Assembly: GCF_014656075.1 (NCBI RefSeq)
Contig: NZ_BNBS01000001.1
Coordinates: 1 to 64,000 of the forward strand
Source: Streptomyces hydrogenans
GTDB taxonomy: Bacteria; Actinomycetota; Actinomycetes; Streptomycetales; Streptomycetaceae
Direction: 5' to 3'
DNA: 64,000 bases
Shown: piece by piece, positions 42,975 through 51,068 of the stretch
How the letters are laid out: each line of letters begins with the position of its first letter
Position numbering within the stretch: position 1 is the stretch's first letter
Position numbers and translations under genes: made by a program
Notes under the pieces: generated by a model
Databases searched by the model: none
What the model was told of the DNA's origin: nothing
What the model saw: the letters and a program-made list of their open reading frames with translations, nothing else

Positions 42975-43508
42975 ATGACACAGCAGGACGAGACGCGGAT
43001 CGCCGTGCGCCGCGCCACCCACCCCGGCGACCTGGGGTGGGTCGTGATGACCCACGGCGAGGAGTACCACCGGCAGTTCGGCTGGGACACCGACTTCGAG
43101 GCGCTGGTCGCCGGGATCGTCGCCGACTACGCCGGCGGGCACGACCCGGCCCGTGAGGCGGCCTGGATCGCGGAGCTGGACGGCCGCCGCGTGGGCTGCG
43201 TCTTCCTGGTCGGCGGCGACCGGCCGGCCCAGGCCAGGCTGCGGCTCCTCCTGGTCACCCCGGAGGGCCGGGGCCTGCGCCTCGGGACCCGCCTGGTCGC
43301 GGAGTGCCTGGCCTTCGCCCGCGCGGCCGGATACGAGCAGGTGACCCTGTGGACGAACGACGTCCTGGTGGCGGCCCGCGGGATCTACCAGGGCTTCGGC
43401 TTCACCCTCGCCGACGAGGAACCCCACCACAGCTTCGGCCACGACCTGATCGGCCAGAACTGGACGCTGGACCTGGGGCCGGAGGGAGACCGGTCCGGGC
43501 CCCGCTGA
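42975..43508 (+). CDS. GNAT acetyltransferase
   Basis: 177 residues, with GGGAGAACAGCCC before the ATG. VRRATHPGDLGWVVMTHGEEYHRQFGWD to VGCVFLVGG, LRLLLVTPEGRGLRLGTRLV (acetyl-CoA loop) and YQGFGFTLADEEPHHSFGHDL resemble the acetyltransferase half of MarR-GNAT fusion proteins. The substrate is unknown. It is likely controlled by the divergent TetR protein. Confidence 0.92.
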   Translation: MTQQDETRIAVRRATHPGDLGWVVMTHGEEYHRQFGWDTDFEALVAGIVADYAGGHDPAREAAWIAELDGRRVGCVFLVGGDRPAQARLRLLLVTPEGRGLRLGTRLVAECLAFARAAGYEQVTLWTNDVLVAARGIYQGFGFTLADEEPHHSFGHDLIGQNWTLDLGPEGDRSGPR

Positions 43509-43558
43509 CGGTCCGGGGCGACGCAGCGGGCTGACGGGCCATCGGATACGGTCCCGTC

Positions 43559-43856
43559 ATGGACCCGCCGACTCCCGAAGACCCCGGCCGCATAGGCCCG
43601 TTCCGTCCTTCGAGGAGGCCCTCGGCATCGCCTGGACCGACAACGTGCGCCCGCACGCGGTCGTCATCACGGTGCTGGGCGCGCTCGTCGCCGTACCGTG
43701 GAGGCCACGCGGACGCCCCAGCCTCGCCGTCCACCTGACGGTGGCGTCGGCGGTCGCCGCGGCCCGCAACGTCCTCATGCTCATCCGGCACCTCCAGCTC
43801 CCGACGGGCCGAGACCGCCTCCCCGCCGCCCCCTCACGCCCCGAAGGCACCCCATG
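43559..43856 (+). pseudogene. Frameshifted small membrane-protein gene
   Basis: ATG 43559 (MDPPTPEDPGRIGPF) has a TACGGT-type leaderless promoter just upstream, but after about 16 codons the protein-like frame switches. From 43609 another frame reads FEEALGIAWTDNVRPHAVVITVLGALVAV and LAVHLTVASAVAAARNVLMLIRHLQLP, including two hydrophobic segments, with no start codon of its own at the right place. One missing base near 43605-43608 would join the two. The second frame also lacks a stop before the next gene. I do not recognise the family. Confidence 0.4.
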
Positions 43857-44333
43857 CCCCTGCGCCCCGCCACCGCCCGCGACGCCGCCCTCCTCTGGAA
43901 CGTGCTGCTGGAGGCGTACAACTGGACCGGCGAGCAGCGCTTCACCGTCGAGCGGCTCGCCGCCGACCCGCACGCCGCCCGCTACCTCTCCGGCTGGCCC
44001 CGCGAGGACGACTTCGGCGTCGTCGCCGAGACGGAGACCGGCGAACCGGTCGGAGCGGCCTGGGCGCGCCGCCTCCCGGAGGACGCGCCCGGCTACGGCT
44101 TCGTGGCGCCGGACGTCCCCGAACTGACCCTGGCGGTCCTGCCCGCCCACCGCGGCCGCGGCCACGGCCGCGCCCTCATGGCGGCCCTCATCCGCTCCGC
44201 CGCCGACCGCTCCACCACCCGCCTCAGCCTCAGCGTCGAGGACGGCAACCCCGCCGTCCACCTCTACACGTCCCTCGGCTTCACGCCCGTGGGCCGCAAC
44301 GGCGGCTCGGACACGATGCTCCTCACCCTGTGA
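43854..44333 (+). CDS. GNAT acetyltransferase
   Basis: 159 residues from ATG 43854 (MPLRPATARDAALLWNVLLEAYNW), chosen because the family starts here; the upstream frame to 43698 is Pro/Arg-rich. LTLAVLPAHRGRGHGRALMAALI is the acetyl-CoA loop and VEDGNPAVHLYTSLGFTPVGR the C-terminal signature. Unknown substrate. Confidence 0.9.
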   Translation: MPLRPATARDAALLWNVLLEAYNWTGEQRFTVERLAADPHAARYLSGWPREDDFGVVAETETGEPVGAAWARRLPEDAPGYGFVAPDVPELTLAVLPAHRGRGHGRALMAALIRSAADRSTTRLSLSVEDGNPAVHLYTSLGFTPVGRNGGSDTMLLTL

Positions 44334-44434
44334 CGGGCGCCGGACCGACCGCCGGGCCACCGGCGCGCCCCCCGGTACCGCGTCTCCGGCACGTCCACCG
44401 CGCGCGTACCCCCGGGACGGCTCCCGCCGGGTTC

Positions 44435-44761
44435 TCAGGCGGTGCGCCGGCCCGCGCCGGTCGCCGCGGTCGCGGCGTGCTCGCGGCGGGCGGCCTGGAG
44501 GAGCCCGGCCCAGTCCCGTACGGTGGGGCGGCGCTTCAGCAGGGCGCGGCGCTCGCGCTCCGTCATGCCGCCCCAGACGCCGTGCTCGATCCGCCGGTCC
44601 AGCGCGTACGCCAGGCACTCGGCGCGCACGGTGCAGCCGACGCACAGCTCCTTGGCCTGGTTCTGGGCCGCCCCCTCCACGAACAGGTCCTCGGCGTCCG
44701 CCTCCCGGCACCGACCCGACGCCATCCAACTACCGTCCACACGATCCCCCTTGACCCGCAT
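44435..44761 (-). CDS. WhiB-like iron-sulfur transcription factor
   Basis: 108 residues from ATG 44761, placed by GGAGGAG 7 nt upstream. Four cysteines (Cys18, Cys40, Cys43, Cys49, spacing C-X21-C-X2-C-X5-C) bind a [4Fe-4S] cluster, followed by the Wbl turn GVWGG (61-65) and a basic C-terminal tail (ERERRALLKRR). Wbl proteins bind the principal sigma factor and regulate development, redox response or resistance. They are exclusive to actinobacteria and their phages. Confidence 0.95.
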   Translation of the reverse strand: MRVKGDRVDGSWMASGRCREADAEDLFVEGAAQNQAKELCVGCTVRAECLAYALDRRIEHGVWGGMTERERRALLKRRPTVRDWAGLLQAARREHAATAATGAGRRTA

Positions 44762-44791
44762 GCCACTCCTCCGACGATCAGTGGCGTTCAT

Positions 44792-45055
44792 TGATCAGGC
44801 ACGCTACGTAGGCATGTGCTGCGGGTCTACACCTCGCCCCACCCTTCGCTCCATCGGGTGACATCCGCACGCATTTCCGGCCACTTTTCGTGACCATCCG
44901 TCAGCGCCGGACGCGCGGGGAACACGACCGCGACCCCGATGGCCTCCTCGCCGACGCGCACCGACCGGCCCGTAGTTCAGGCTCGCCGGCCGCCCGTCCT
45001 GCCCACCGAGGACCGCCGCCCGAGGACCGCCGCCGGTCACGGCGGTCCGGTCGGC
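44792..45055. other. Intergenic region upstream of whiB-like gene
   Basis: 264 bp without a convincing gene. The minus-strand promoter of the WhiB-like gene should lie around 44765-44830, where the sequence becomes AT-richer and TGATC is repeated (TGATCAATGAACGCC, then CTGATCG). No tRNA or hairpin was found. Confidence 0.6.
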
Positions 45056-46177
45056 TCAGACGTGCAGGTCGAAGTGGCCGGTGGCGCGGACGAGGCCGTT
45101 CACCTGGATGTCGACGGTGTGCTTGCCGGGGTAGTAGCGGCGGGTCCGCACCTCCCGGATCGCGTGGGCCTTCTCCACGGACCGGCGCTCGCCCGGGCCG
45201 AGTTCGAGGGTGGCCAGTTTGAAGACCTTGGGAAGCGCGCGCCCGTTGCCGCGCACGTGGTGCACCACGTAGTCGACGGTGACGCGGTGCGGCCGGGTGT
45301 CGGTGTTCTCCACGTCGAAGCCGATCGCGAGGGTGTCCCCGAGGGTCACCGTCCCGGGAGTCACCGTCAGCCGGGGCACCCGGACGTGCTCGCCGCCCGT
45401 GGCTCCCAGCAGGGCCAGGGCCTGCTGGTCGCCCTTCTTCACCAGGGTCCGCAGGCCGTGCCGGACGATCCAGGCGGTCTCGGGCGTCGGGCTCTCCTCC
45501 AGCCACCGCGTCGCGGTGGCGAGGGCGAGGTCCGGGGAGTCCTTGGAGATGTCGTTCAGGTTGTTGCCGACGGACGTGCGCACGTACGGGGAGGGGTCGG
45601 CGCGCAGCGGTTCGAGGAGGGCGAGGACCGGCCGCGGGTCCTCGACGAACCGGGTCAGCGTCCGCGCCCACGGCAGCCGGGGGCGCACCCCCTCGCTCGC
45701 GAGGCGCCGCACGTTGTGGCTCGGGCTCAGCGCCCAGTCGGCGACGCGGTCCATCGTGAGGGCGTGGTGCCGCTCGACGTAGGGGCGGACCGCGTACTCG
45801 CCGGTGTGCCGCCGGGTGATCGCCTCGATGGCGTCCAGCGACACCTCGGGGTGGTCGAGACCGTACTCCTCGACGAACCGGGCGACCGGCATGAGGAACC
45901 AGCTGGTGGTGAACATCCCCTGCCCCTCGGCGAGTTCGTCACCCAGTACGGACAGCAGGACGGGTACGGCCTCCGGGTACGCGGCGGGCAGCCGGGTGCG
46001 CAGCCCCTCCGCCAGCACGAGGACCCGGTCCTTCAGTTCCTTCCCGACGACCCGCGCCTCGACCTCGGCCGCGTATCCGTCCACGTCGAACGCCGGCCGG
46101 ACGACCCGGACCCTCTCCCCGACCAGACGTGCCGCCTCCCCGTCGAAGTACCGCTTCAGGCCGTACTCACCCGCCAT
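45056..46177 (-). CDS. AlkC-like DNA glycosylase (HEAT repeats plus Ig-like domain)
   Basis: 373 residues. Residues 1-235 are HEAT-like helical repeats of the DNA alkylation repair family (LVLAEGLRTRLPAAYPEAVPVLL, WALSPSHNVRRLASEGVRPRLPWA, DPSPYVRTSVGNNLNDISKDSPDLA, WIVRHGLRTLVKKG). From about 265 a beta-rich immunoglobulin-like domain follows (DTLAIGFDVENTDTRPHRVTVDYVVHHVRGNG to HTVDIQVNGLVRATGHFDLHV). That combination is characteristic of AlkC, which excises 3-methyladenine and 3-methylcytosine without base flipping. Confidence 0.88.
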   Translation of the reverse strand: MAGEYGLKRYFDGEAARLVGERVRVVRPAFDVDGYAAEVEARVVGKELKDRVLVLAEGLRTRLPAAYPEAVPVLLSVLGDELAEGQGMFTTSWFLMPVARFVEEYGLDHPEVSLDAIEAITRRHTGEYAVRPYVERHHALTMDRVADWALSPSHNVRRLASEGVRPRLPWARTLTRFVEDPRPVLALLEPLRADPSPYVRTSVGNNLNDISKDSPDLALATATRWLEESPTPETAWIVRHGLRTLVKKGDQQALALLGATGGEHVRVPRLTVTPGTVTLGDTLAIGFDVENTDTRPHRVTVDYVVHHVRGNGRALPKVFKLATLELGPGERRSVEKAHAIREVRTRRYYPGKHTVDIQVNGLVRATGHFDLHV

Positions 46178-46343
46178 GCCCCAGAACCCGCCTTCGTCTC
46201 GTCCGCTACGGAGAAAACCCTTCCCCGCAGCCTACGTTCGAGCCCGGCGGGTATCCGGCCTCCGCGGCCGAGAGGGCCGAGAGAGCCGGGCCGGCGGAGG
46301 ATCGGCCGCGCCCGACACCCCCGGGCGACGGTGTGCGCGGTCC

Positions 46344-46919
46344 TCAGGCGTCGGGGAACCAGTCCTGGCCCCGGGACCAGTGGGTGACCCAGCCGGTGAA
46401 GCCGGGGATGCCGGGCATCGGGGGGTCGGCGACGTGGGAGCCGAAGGGGAGCGCGCCCTCGCCGGCGATCTGCCAGACGTGGCCGCGCTGCGGGCCCGTG
46501 ACGACGAGGTGCCAGTACATGCCGCAGCCGTCGGTGCCGAGCAGGAGCGAACCGTGGTCGAAGACGGCGCTCGTCCAGGCCTCGAACTCCTCCTCCGGCA
46601 GGGCCGGGTCCTCGTCGTCCTCCCAGACCCATGCCTCCGTGAGCGGGAAGGGCTCGGCGAGGCGGCGTTCGGGGCGGCCCGCCCCCCAGTCGGGCGGCGT
46701 CTGCGCGAGGGGCAGCAGACCGTAGTACGGCGGTCCCGCGCGCAGTCCGTCGCCGACCTCCGCGACGAAGGTGCGGTACGGCTCCGGGAGGACGACGCCG
46801 TGCTCCGCCTCGAAGGACCGCACCGCCTCCCAGCCGGCCGGCGGCGCCGCGTCGGGGTGGGAGGCGAGGAGCTCGCGGAGGGCGGCCAGCTCGGCCGGGT
46901 CGCAGGTTTCCGTGTTCAT
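46344..46919 (-). CDS. SMI1/KNR4 (SUKH) family protein
   Basis: 191 residues from ATG 46919 (GGCGGA upstream). WEAVRSFEAEHGVVLPEPYRTFVAEVGDG is the SUKH signature, followed by the acidic strand-rich core (DHGSLLLGTDGCGMYWHLVVTGPQRGHVWQIAGEGALPF). SUKH proteins often serve as immunity proteins against polymorphic or contact-dependent toxins. No toxin gene is adjacent. Confidence 0.9.
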   Translation of the reverse strand: MNTETCDPAELAALRELLASHPDAAPPAGWEAVRSFEAEHGVVLPEPYRTFVAEVGDGLRAGPPYYGLLPLAQTPPDWGAGRPERRLAEPFPLTEAWVWEDDEDPALPEEEFEAWTSAVFDHGSLLLGTDGCGMYWHLVVTGPQRGHVWQIAGEGALPFGSHVADPPMPGIPGFTGWVTHWSRGQDWFPDA

Positions 46920-46991
46920 TCCGCCATCATGCAAGAGTCGGCGGGCGCACCGCGGGGCGGGCGGGCAGCCGCTGGATCGGGGCCCGTTCCA

Positions 46992-47044
46992 CCAGGTCGG
47001 AGGGCCTGTCCAGGTCGGGGGGCCTGTTCCAGGTCGGGGGCGTG
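46992..47044. repeat. Three-copy 18-bp tandem repeat
   Basis: CCAGGTCGGRGGGCCTGT occurs at 46992-47009 and 47010-47027, followed by a third, incomplete copy from 47029. It lies in the 150-bp gap between two minus-strand genes. Confidence 0.7.
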
Positions 47045-47069
47045 AAGGCGACGGCGGCCACGGAGTCGC

Positions 47070-48074
47070 TCACGGGCGGCTGGATCCCCCCTCGGGCGGG
47101 GGCTCCGTCCGGCTGGTGGCCCGGTGGACGCTGGGCCGGCGTCCCGTGTGGCGGGTGAAGATGCCGGCGAAGGTCCCCGGGTCGCGGTAGCCGACGTCGG
47201 CGGCGATGGCGGCGACGGTGCGGTCGGTCGTCTCCAGGAGGTGAACGGCCCTGCGTACGCGCGCGCCGTGCAGGTACGCGAGCGGCGTCCGGCCCGTCTC
47301 CGCGCCGAAGCGGCGCAGCAGGGTCCTGGTGCTGACGCCGAACTCCCGGGCGAGGGCCGGCAGGTCGTAGCGGGCGGCGAGGTTCTGGTCGAGCCGGCGC
47401 ATGACGGTCGCGGCGAAGGCGTGCCCGGTGGCCGGCAGGAGGTTCGTGTCGACGTACGGGGACTGGGTGGACCGGGTGTCGTCCAGGAGGGCGACGCGCG
47501 CGGTGGCCCGGGCGGCGCGGGGGCCGTCGTGGTCGCGGACGAACCGCAGCGCGAAGTCGTACATGGCGCTGAACGCCGCGGTGGTCGTCACTCCCCGGTC
47601 GGTCACCACGAGGCTCTCGGCACGGACCCGGACGTCCGGGTGGCGACGGGCGAGGCGGTCCGCGTACAGCCAGGACGTGGTCGCCTCGCGGCCCTGGAGC
47701 ATTCCGGCCTCCGCCAGGAGGAAGGCGCCGACGCAGATCGACACCACGGCGCTCCCCTCGGCCGCCCGGTCGCGGATCACGGCGAGTTCGGGGGCGAGTC
47801 CCGCGAGCGCCGTGTCCGGGTCGAGCGTGGGCGGCAGGTCGAAGCCGGGCACGATCAGGACGTCGGCGGGGCGGACCGCGGAGACGTCGACGCGGGCGCC
47901 GCCGACGGCGTGCACGCGCCTGCGCGGGGAGACCACGGAGGTCTCGTACGACGGCTCCGTCCGCCCCTGCGCGGCGGTGACGTGCGCGGCCATGGTCAGG
48001 AGGTCGGGCACGCCGTACACCTCCGACGCGAAGCAGCCGGGGTAGGCCAGGACGCTCACGCGCAGGGGGCTCAT
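47070..48074 (-). CDS. GlxA-type AraC-family regulator with DJ-1/PfpI domain
   Basis: 334 residues. Residues 1-190 form a DJ-1/PfpI-like amidase fold (VSVLAYPGCFASEVYGVPDLL, DVLIVPGFD, SICVGAFLLAEAGMLQGREATTSW) that senses a ligand. The C-terminal AraC domain (ARYDLPALAREFGVSTRTLLRRFGAETGRTPLAYLHGARVRRAVHLLE, VAAIAADVGYRDPGTFAGIFTRHTGRRPS) binds DNA. GGAG precedes the ATG. A tandem-repeat array lies immediately upstream. Confidence 0.93.
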   Translation of the reverse strand: MSPLRVSVLAYPGCFASEVYGVPDLLTMAAHVTAAQGRTEPSYETSVVSPRRRVHAVGGARVDVSAVRPADVLIVPGFDLPPTLDPDTALAGLAPELAVIRDRAAEGSAVVSICVGAFLLAEAGMLQGREATTSWLYADRLARRHPDVRVRAESLVVTDRGVTTTAAFSAMYDFALRFVRDHDGPRAARATARVALLDDTRSTQSPYVDTNLLPATGHAFAATVMRRLDQNLAARYDLPALAREFGVSTRTLLRRFGAETGRTPLAYLHGARVRRAVHLLETTDRTVAAIAADVGYRDPGTFAGIFTRHTGRRPSVHRATSRTEPPPEGGSSRP

Positions 48075-48162
48075 ACGGGTCTCCGAGGGGACGGGGCGAG
48101 GGCAGCCGAGGGGGACGGGGGGCGAGGGCAGCCGGTGGGCGGGGCGCCCGGGCTCGCGAGGG

Positions 48163-48274
48163 GCGGGTGTCGGGGGTGGCGGCTGTCAGGGGTGGCGGGT
48201 GTCGGGAATGGTGGATGTCGGGAATGGTGGATGTCGGGAATGGTGGATGTCGGAGGTGGTGGGTGTCGGGGGTG
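48163..48274. repeat. Seven-unit 16-bp tandem repeat array
   Basis: Seven consecutive units of exactly 16 bp, consensus GTGGRTGTCGGGRRTG, run from 48163 to 48274. Units 4 and 5 (48211-48226, 48227-48242) are identical; the others differ at one to five positions. The array lies between the GlxA-type regulator and the divergent hydrolase gene. It has no unique spacers, so it is not a CRISPR array. Confidence 0.95.
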
Positions 48275-48358
48275 GCGGGATTCCCGGTGATCTCGGGTGG
48301 AGCGGTTCCCCGGTGATGGCGGGTGGCGGGATTCCCCGGCGATGCGGCGATATCGCCG
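48275..48358. repeat. GGGATTCCCCGGTGAT-type repeats ending in a 14-bp palindrome
   Basis: After the 16-bp array, three imperfect copies of GGGATTCCCCGGYGAT are spaced about 25-30 bp apart, ending in the perfect palindrome CGGCGATATCGCCG (48345-48358). It lies 26 bp before the hydrolase start, where an operator could act. Confidence 0.6.
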
Positions 48359-48383
48359 GTTCACCGGGGGACAGCTTCTCGCC

Positions 48384-49244
48384 ATGCTTCCCGTCATGGC
48401 AACCAAGCGGACGCAGGGGCGGGACGACGACCCGCTGGACGACTTCGAGCGCAGGGAGGTCGAGGTGGAGGGGGTGAGCAAGCGCGTGTACGTCTCCGGG
48501 GCGGGGCCCGCGGTCGTGCTGATGCCGGAGATGCCGGGGATCAGTCCCGACGTCGCCCGGTTCGCGCGGTGGATCAGGGACGCGGGGCTCTCGGTGTACG
48601 TGCCGTCCCTGTTCGGCGTCGACGGGGCCTATCCGCCGGCCGACGCGGCCGGGACGGTCATGCGGCGCGCCTGTGTCAGCGCCGAGTTCCGGGCGTTCGC
48701 GGGCGGCGGCACCAGCCCCGTGGTCGGGTGGCTGCGGGGGCTGGCGCGGGCGGCGCACGCCGAGCGGGGCGGGCCGGGGGTGGGAGCCGTCGGGCTGTGC
48801 TTCACCGGCAACTTCGCGCTCTCGATGACGCTGGAGCCGGCGGTCGTCGCGCCCGTGGTCAACCATCCGTCGCTGCCGCTCGACGACCCCGGCGGGCTCG
48901 AACTGGGCGAGGGGGACGCCGCGGCCGTGGCCGAGCGCGTCCGGCGCGAGGGTCTGAAGGTGCTCGCCTACCGCTTCGAGGACGACCGCTGGTGCACGGG
49001 CCGCAGGTTCGCCGCCTACCGCGCGCTGCTCGGGGACGCCTTCGACGGCCGCGTGCTGCCCGCCGGCGTGGCGAACACCGATCCGCCGCCCTTCTTCCGC
49101 GAGGTCGTCGGCTGCGCCCACAGCGTCGTCACGGCACATCTGGTGGACGCCGCCGGTCACCCCACGGTGCGGGCCCGGGACGAGATCATCGCCTTCCTGG
49201 CGGAGCGGCTCGGGGTCTCGCGGGAGGCCGCGACAGCGGAGTGA
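48384..49244 (+). CDS. Dienelactone hydrolase family protein
   Basis: 286 residues from ATG 48384; ATG 48396 is an alternative. The alpha/beta hydrolase has GLCFTGNFA, with the nucleophilic Cys of dienelactone hydrolases (codon near 48797), an Asp in the EDDRWC region and a His in AAGHPTVRARDEI. Such enzymes hydrolyse cyclic esters. It converges on the UDG-ADP-ribosyltransferase gene. Confidence 0.88.
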   Translation: MLPVMATKRTQGRDDDPLDDFERREVEVEGVSKRVYVSGAGPAVVLMPEMPGISPDVARFARWIRDAGLSVYVPSLFGVDGAYPPADAAGTVMRRACVSAEFRAFAGGGTSPVVGWLRGLARAAHAERGGPGVGAVGLCFTGNFALSMTLEPAVVAPVVNHPSLPLDDPGGLELGEGDAAAVAERVRREGLKVLAYRFEDDRWCTGRRFAAYRALLGDAFDGRVLPAGVANTDPPPFFREVVGCAHSVVTAHLVDAAGHPTVRARDEIIAFLAERLGVSREAATAE

Positions 49245-49348
49245 CCCGCGACGGGCGGCGCCCCGCCGGCGCGGGCGCCCCGCGCGAGCGGGGGCCGCGG
49301 CCGGACGGGGCGGGGCCGGGAGGGTGGTCCTCCGGGTAGGGCGGTGGG

Positions 49349-50986
49349 TCAGGACACCAGGCGGGTCTCCAGTTCCCTCAGCTTGACGGTGCACAGGCCG
49401 CCGCGTTCGGCCTTCACGTCGGTGACCTCCAGCTGGGTGCCCGGGGCGAGGATGTACTCCTCCTCGCCCGTGAAGGCGGAGAAGCTGCGGATGCCCACGG
49501 CGCGGGCGGGGGTCACCTCGAAGAGGGTCCGCTTGCCCCGGCTGCCGAGGAAGGAGCGGGCGACGCCCAGTTCCGAGGTGCAGGAGGAGACGCCCCACCA
49601 GGTGACCGTCGAGCCCAGGGGGTACTGGCCGCGGAGGTCCAGGGCGACGCCGCGCCACAGCGGCTCGGTGCGGACCGGGAGGGACTCGACCGCGGAGAAC
49701 AGCAGGCGGAGGTAGGGCAGGTAGGGGACGGCGCGGGCGCGGTCGGGCGAGCGCAGGACGGCGTTGATGGTGCGGTAGAAGCCGGACTCGCAGGTGTAGA
49801 GGAAGAGGGCGGCGACGGCGTCGGCGGAGAGCCCGGCGCCGGCCGGTTCGTCGGCGCGCCGCTTGCCGAACTCGCGGGAGCGGTCGATGTGCCCGGTGAG
49901 GCCCCGCAGGACCCGGGCGACCGGGGCGACGGCCTCCTCGAAGGACATCAGCGGGGTGTCGAACACGCCGGTGAGCGGGGGCAGGACGTGCCCCTCGTCG
50001 CGGACGCTGGTGAGCCGCTCCAGGTACAGCTGGTGGAGCTCCATCGTCGACGCGATGAAGGCGCCCATGCGGGCGGCGACGTCCTCGCCCGGGGCGGATC
50101 CGGCACCCGGGGCGGAGCCTGCCGGGGGCTTGTTCCAGCCCTTGCTCGGCAGCCAGTCGACGGCTTCGGCGCCGAGGGACATCAGGGCGTCGTTCACGGT
50201 GGCGAGGTGGTCGCCGTCGCAGAAGATGTCGCCCTGGGCGGCCGGGTTGGCGTGGTCGAGGTGCCGGACCTCGACACCGGGGTACTTCTTCTCCAGGCGC
50301 TGCACGGTCTTCTTGAGGCTGCGGGCGTGCGCGCCCCACCAGGCGAAGACGACGCCCCGGTCCTCCGGATCCTCGGCGTCCTGCTTGGCGCGCAGGATCT
50401 CCTCGACGATCCGCTCGGCGACGGGCCGCCAGAAGGCGGTGTGCTGGTCGGTGGCCATCGCGCCGTCGCCGCTCGCGGTCAGCGAGGCGTTCAGGAGCAG
50501 GACGCCCTGCGTGAGCATGGCCTGGAACCACTCGGGCGGCTGGACCGTGTCCCGCTCCTTCAGCAGGGCGCGGACCTCGGCGATCGGGGTCTTCTTGACG
50601 ATGCCGTACTTCCACATCGCGGCCGCCTTGATCAGGCAGCGGATGCTGACGACCCGTCCGAACTGGCTGTCCTTCCAGTCGTTGAAGGTGTTGTCGAACA
50701 TGGCGATGCCGGTGGCGCTCTCCGGCCGCGGGTAGGGGTTCTGTCCGAAGACGACGACCTTCCACTTGTGCGCCGGGTGGGGCTTGAGCGCCTGGAAGGT
50801 CAGCTCGCGGACCGGGACCACCTGCGGGCTGCGGCCCGGACCGATGAACCGGTCGGCGTCCGCGCGGGCCTCGATGACGGGCTTCAGGACGGGCAGCCAC
50901 GGCTCGCCGCCGCCCGTGAACAGCTCGGCCAGGGCGAGCGGGTCGTTCGGGTCGGGCTGCGGCGCGGACGGGGTGGCTTCGCTCAT
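49349..50986 (-). CDS. Uracil-DNA-glycosylase-fold domain fused to an R-S-ExE ADP-ribosyltransferase
   Basis: 545 residues from ATG 50986 (the frame opens at GTG 51043). Residues 1-280 align with family-1 uracil-DNA glycosylase: GQNPYP (81-86, usual GQDPYH), QGVLLLNASLT with Asn166, VFAWWGAHARSLK, and HANPAAQGDIFCDGDHLATVNDAL with His245 (usual HPSPLS...H..TN). The water-activating Asp is Asn, and the DNA-intercalating Leu is Ala. After a Gly/Pro/Ala linker and a helical segment, residues 400-545 have the pattern of an arginine-type ADP-ribosyltransferase: LWRG (Arg445), VTWWGVSSCTS (Ser467-468) and FTGEEEYILAPGT (Glu508-x-Glu510). It lies directly downstream of a macro-domain gene, suggesting a toxin or defence effector with a reversal partner. 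Confidence 0.88.
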   Translation of the reverse strand: MSEATPSAPQPDPNDPLALAELFTGGGEPWLPVLKPVIEARADADRFIGPGRSPQVVPVRELTFQALKPHPAHKWKVVVFGQNPYPRPESATGIAMFDNTFNDWKDSQFGRVVSIRCLIKAAAMWKYGIVKKTPIAEVRALLKERDTVQPPEWFQAMLTQGVLLLNASLTASGDGAMATDQHTAFWRPVAERIVEEILRAKQDAEDPEDRGVVFAWWGAHARSLKKTVQRLEKKYPGVEVRHLDHANPAAQGDIFCDGDHLATVNDALMSLGAEAVDWLPSKGWNKPPAGSAPGAGSAPGEDVAARMGAFIASTMELHQLYLERLTSVRDEGHVLPPLTGVFDTPLMSFEEAVAPVARVLRGLTGHIDRSREFGKRRADEPAGAGLSADAVAALFLYTCESGFYRTINAVLRSPDRARAVPYLPYLRLLFSAVESLPVRTEPLWRGVALDLRGQYPLGSTVTWWGVSSCTSELGVARSFLGSRGKRTLFEVTPARAVGIRSFSAFTGEEEYILAPGTQLEVTDVKAERGGLCTVKLRELETRLVS

Positions 50987-51068
50987 GGCGGGGGAACTCC
51001 CGGGGGTCGTGGCTGCGGGGTGGACGGTGCCGTCGGCCGGCACCGGCGAGTCGGCCGGAGCGGCCTCG

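Noticed and set aside
44792..45055. tRNA or small RNA gene
   Set aside because: No cloverleaf-like pairing or T-loop GTTCRAATC-type sequence was found.
48163..48274. Possible CRISPR array
   Set aside because: Units are contiguous 16-bp tandem repeats with no unique spacers, and no cas-like gene is nearby.
48071..48481. Minus-strand frame across the tandem repeats giving a His/Pro-rich repeat protein
   Set aside because: The sequence is a by-product of the 16-bp repeats; no ribosome site, and it overlaps the hydrolase gene start.
49257..49279. Terminator between the dienelactone hydrolase and UDG-ART genes
   Set aside because: A 7-bp stem with a 9-base loop exists, but the whole stretch is G/C-rich and could pair in several ways, so it was not listed as a feature.
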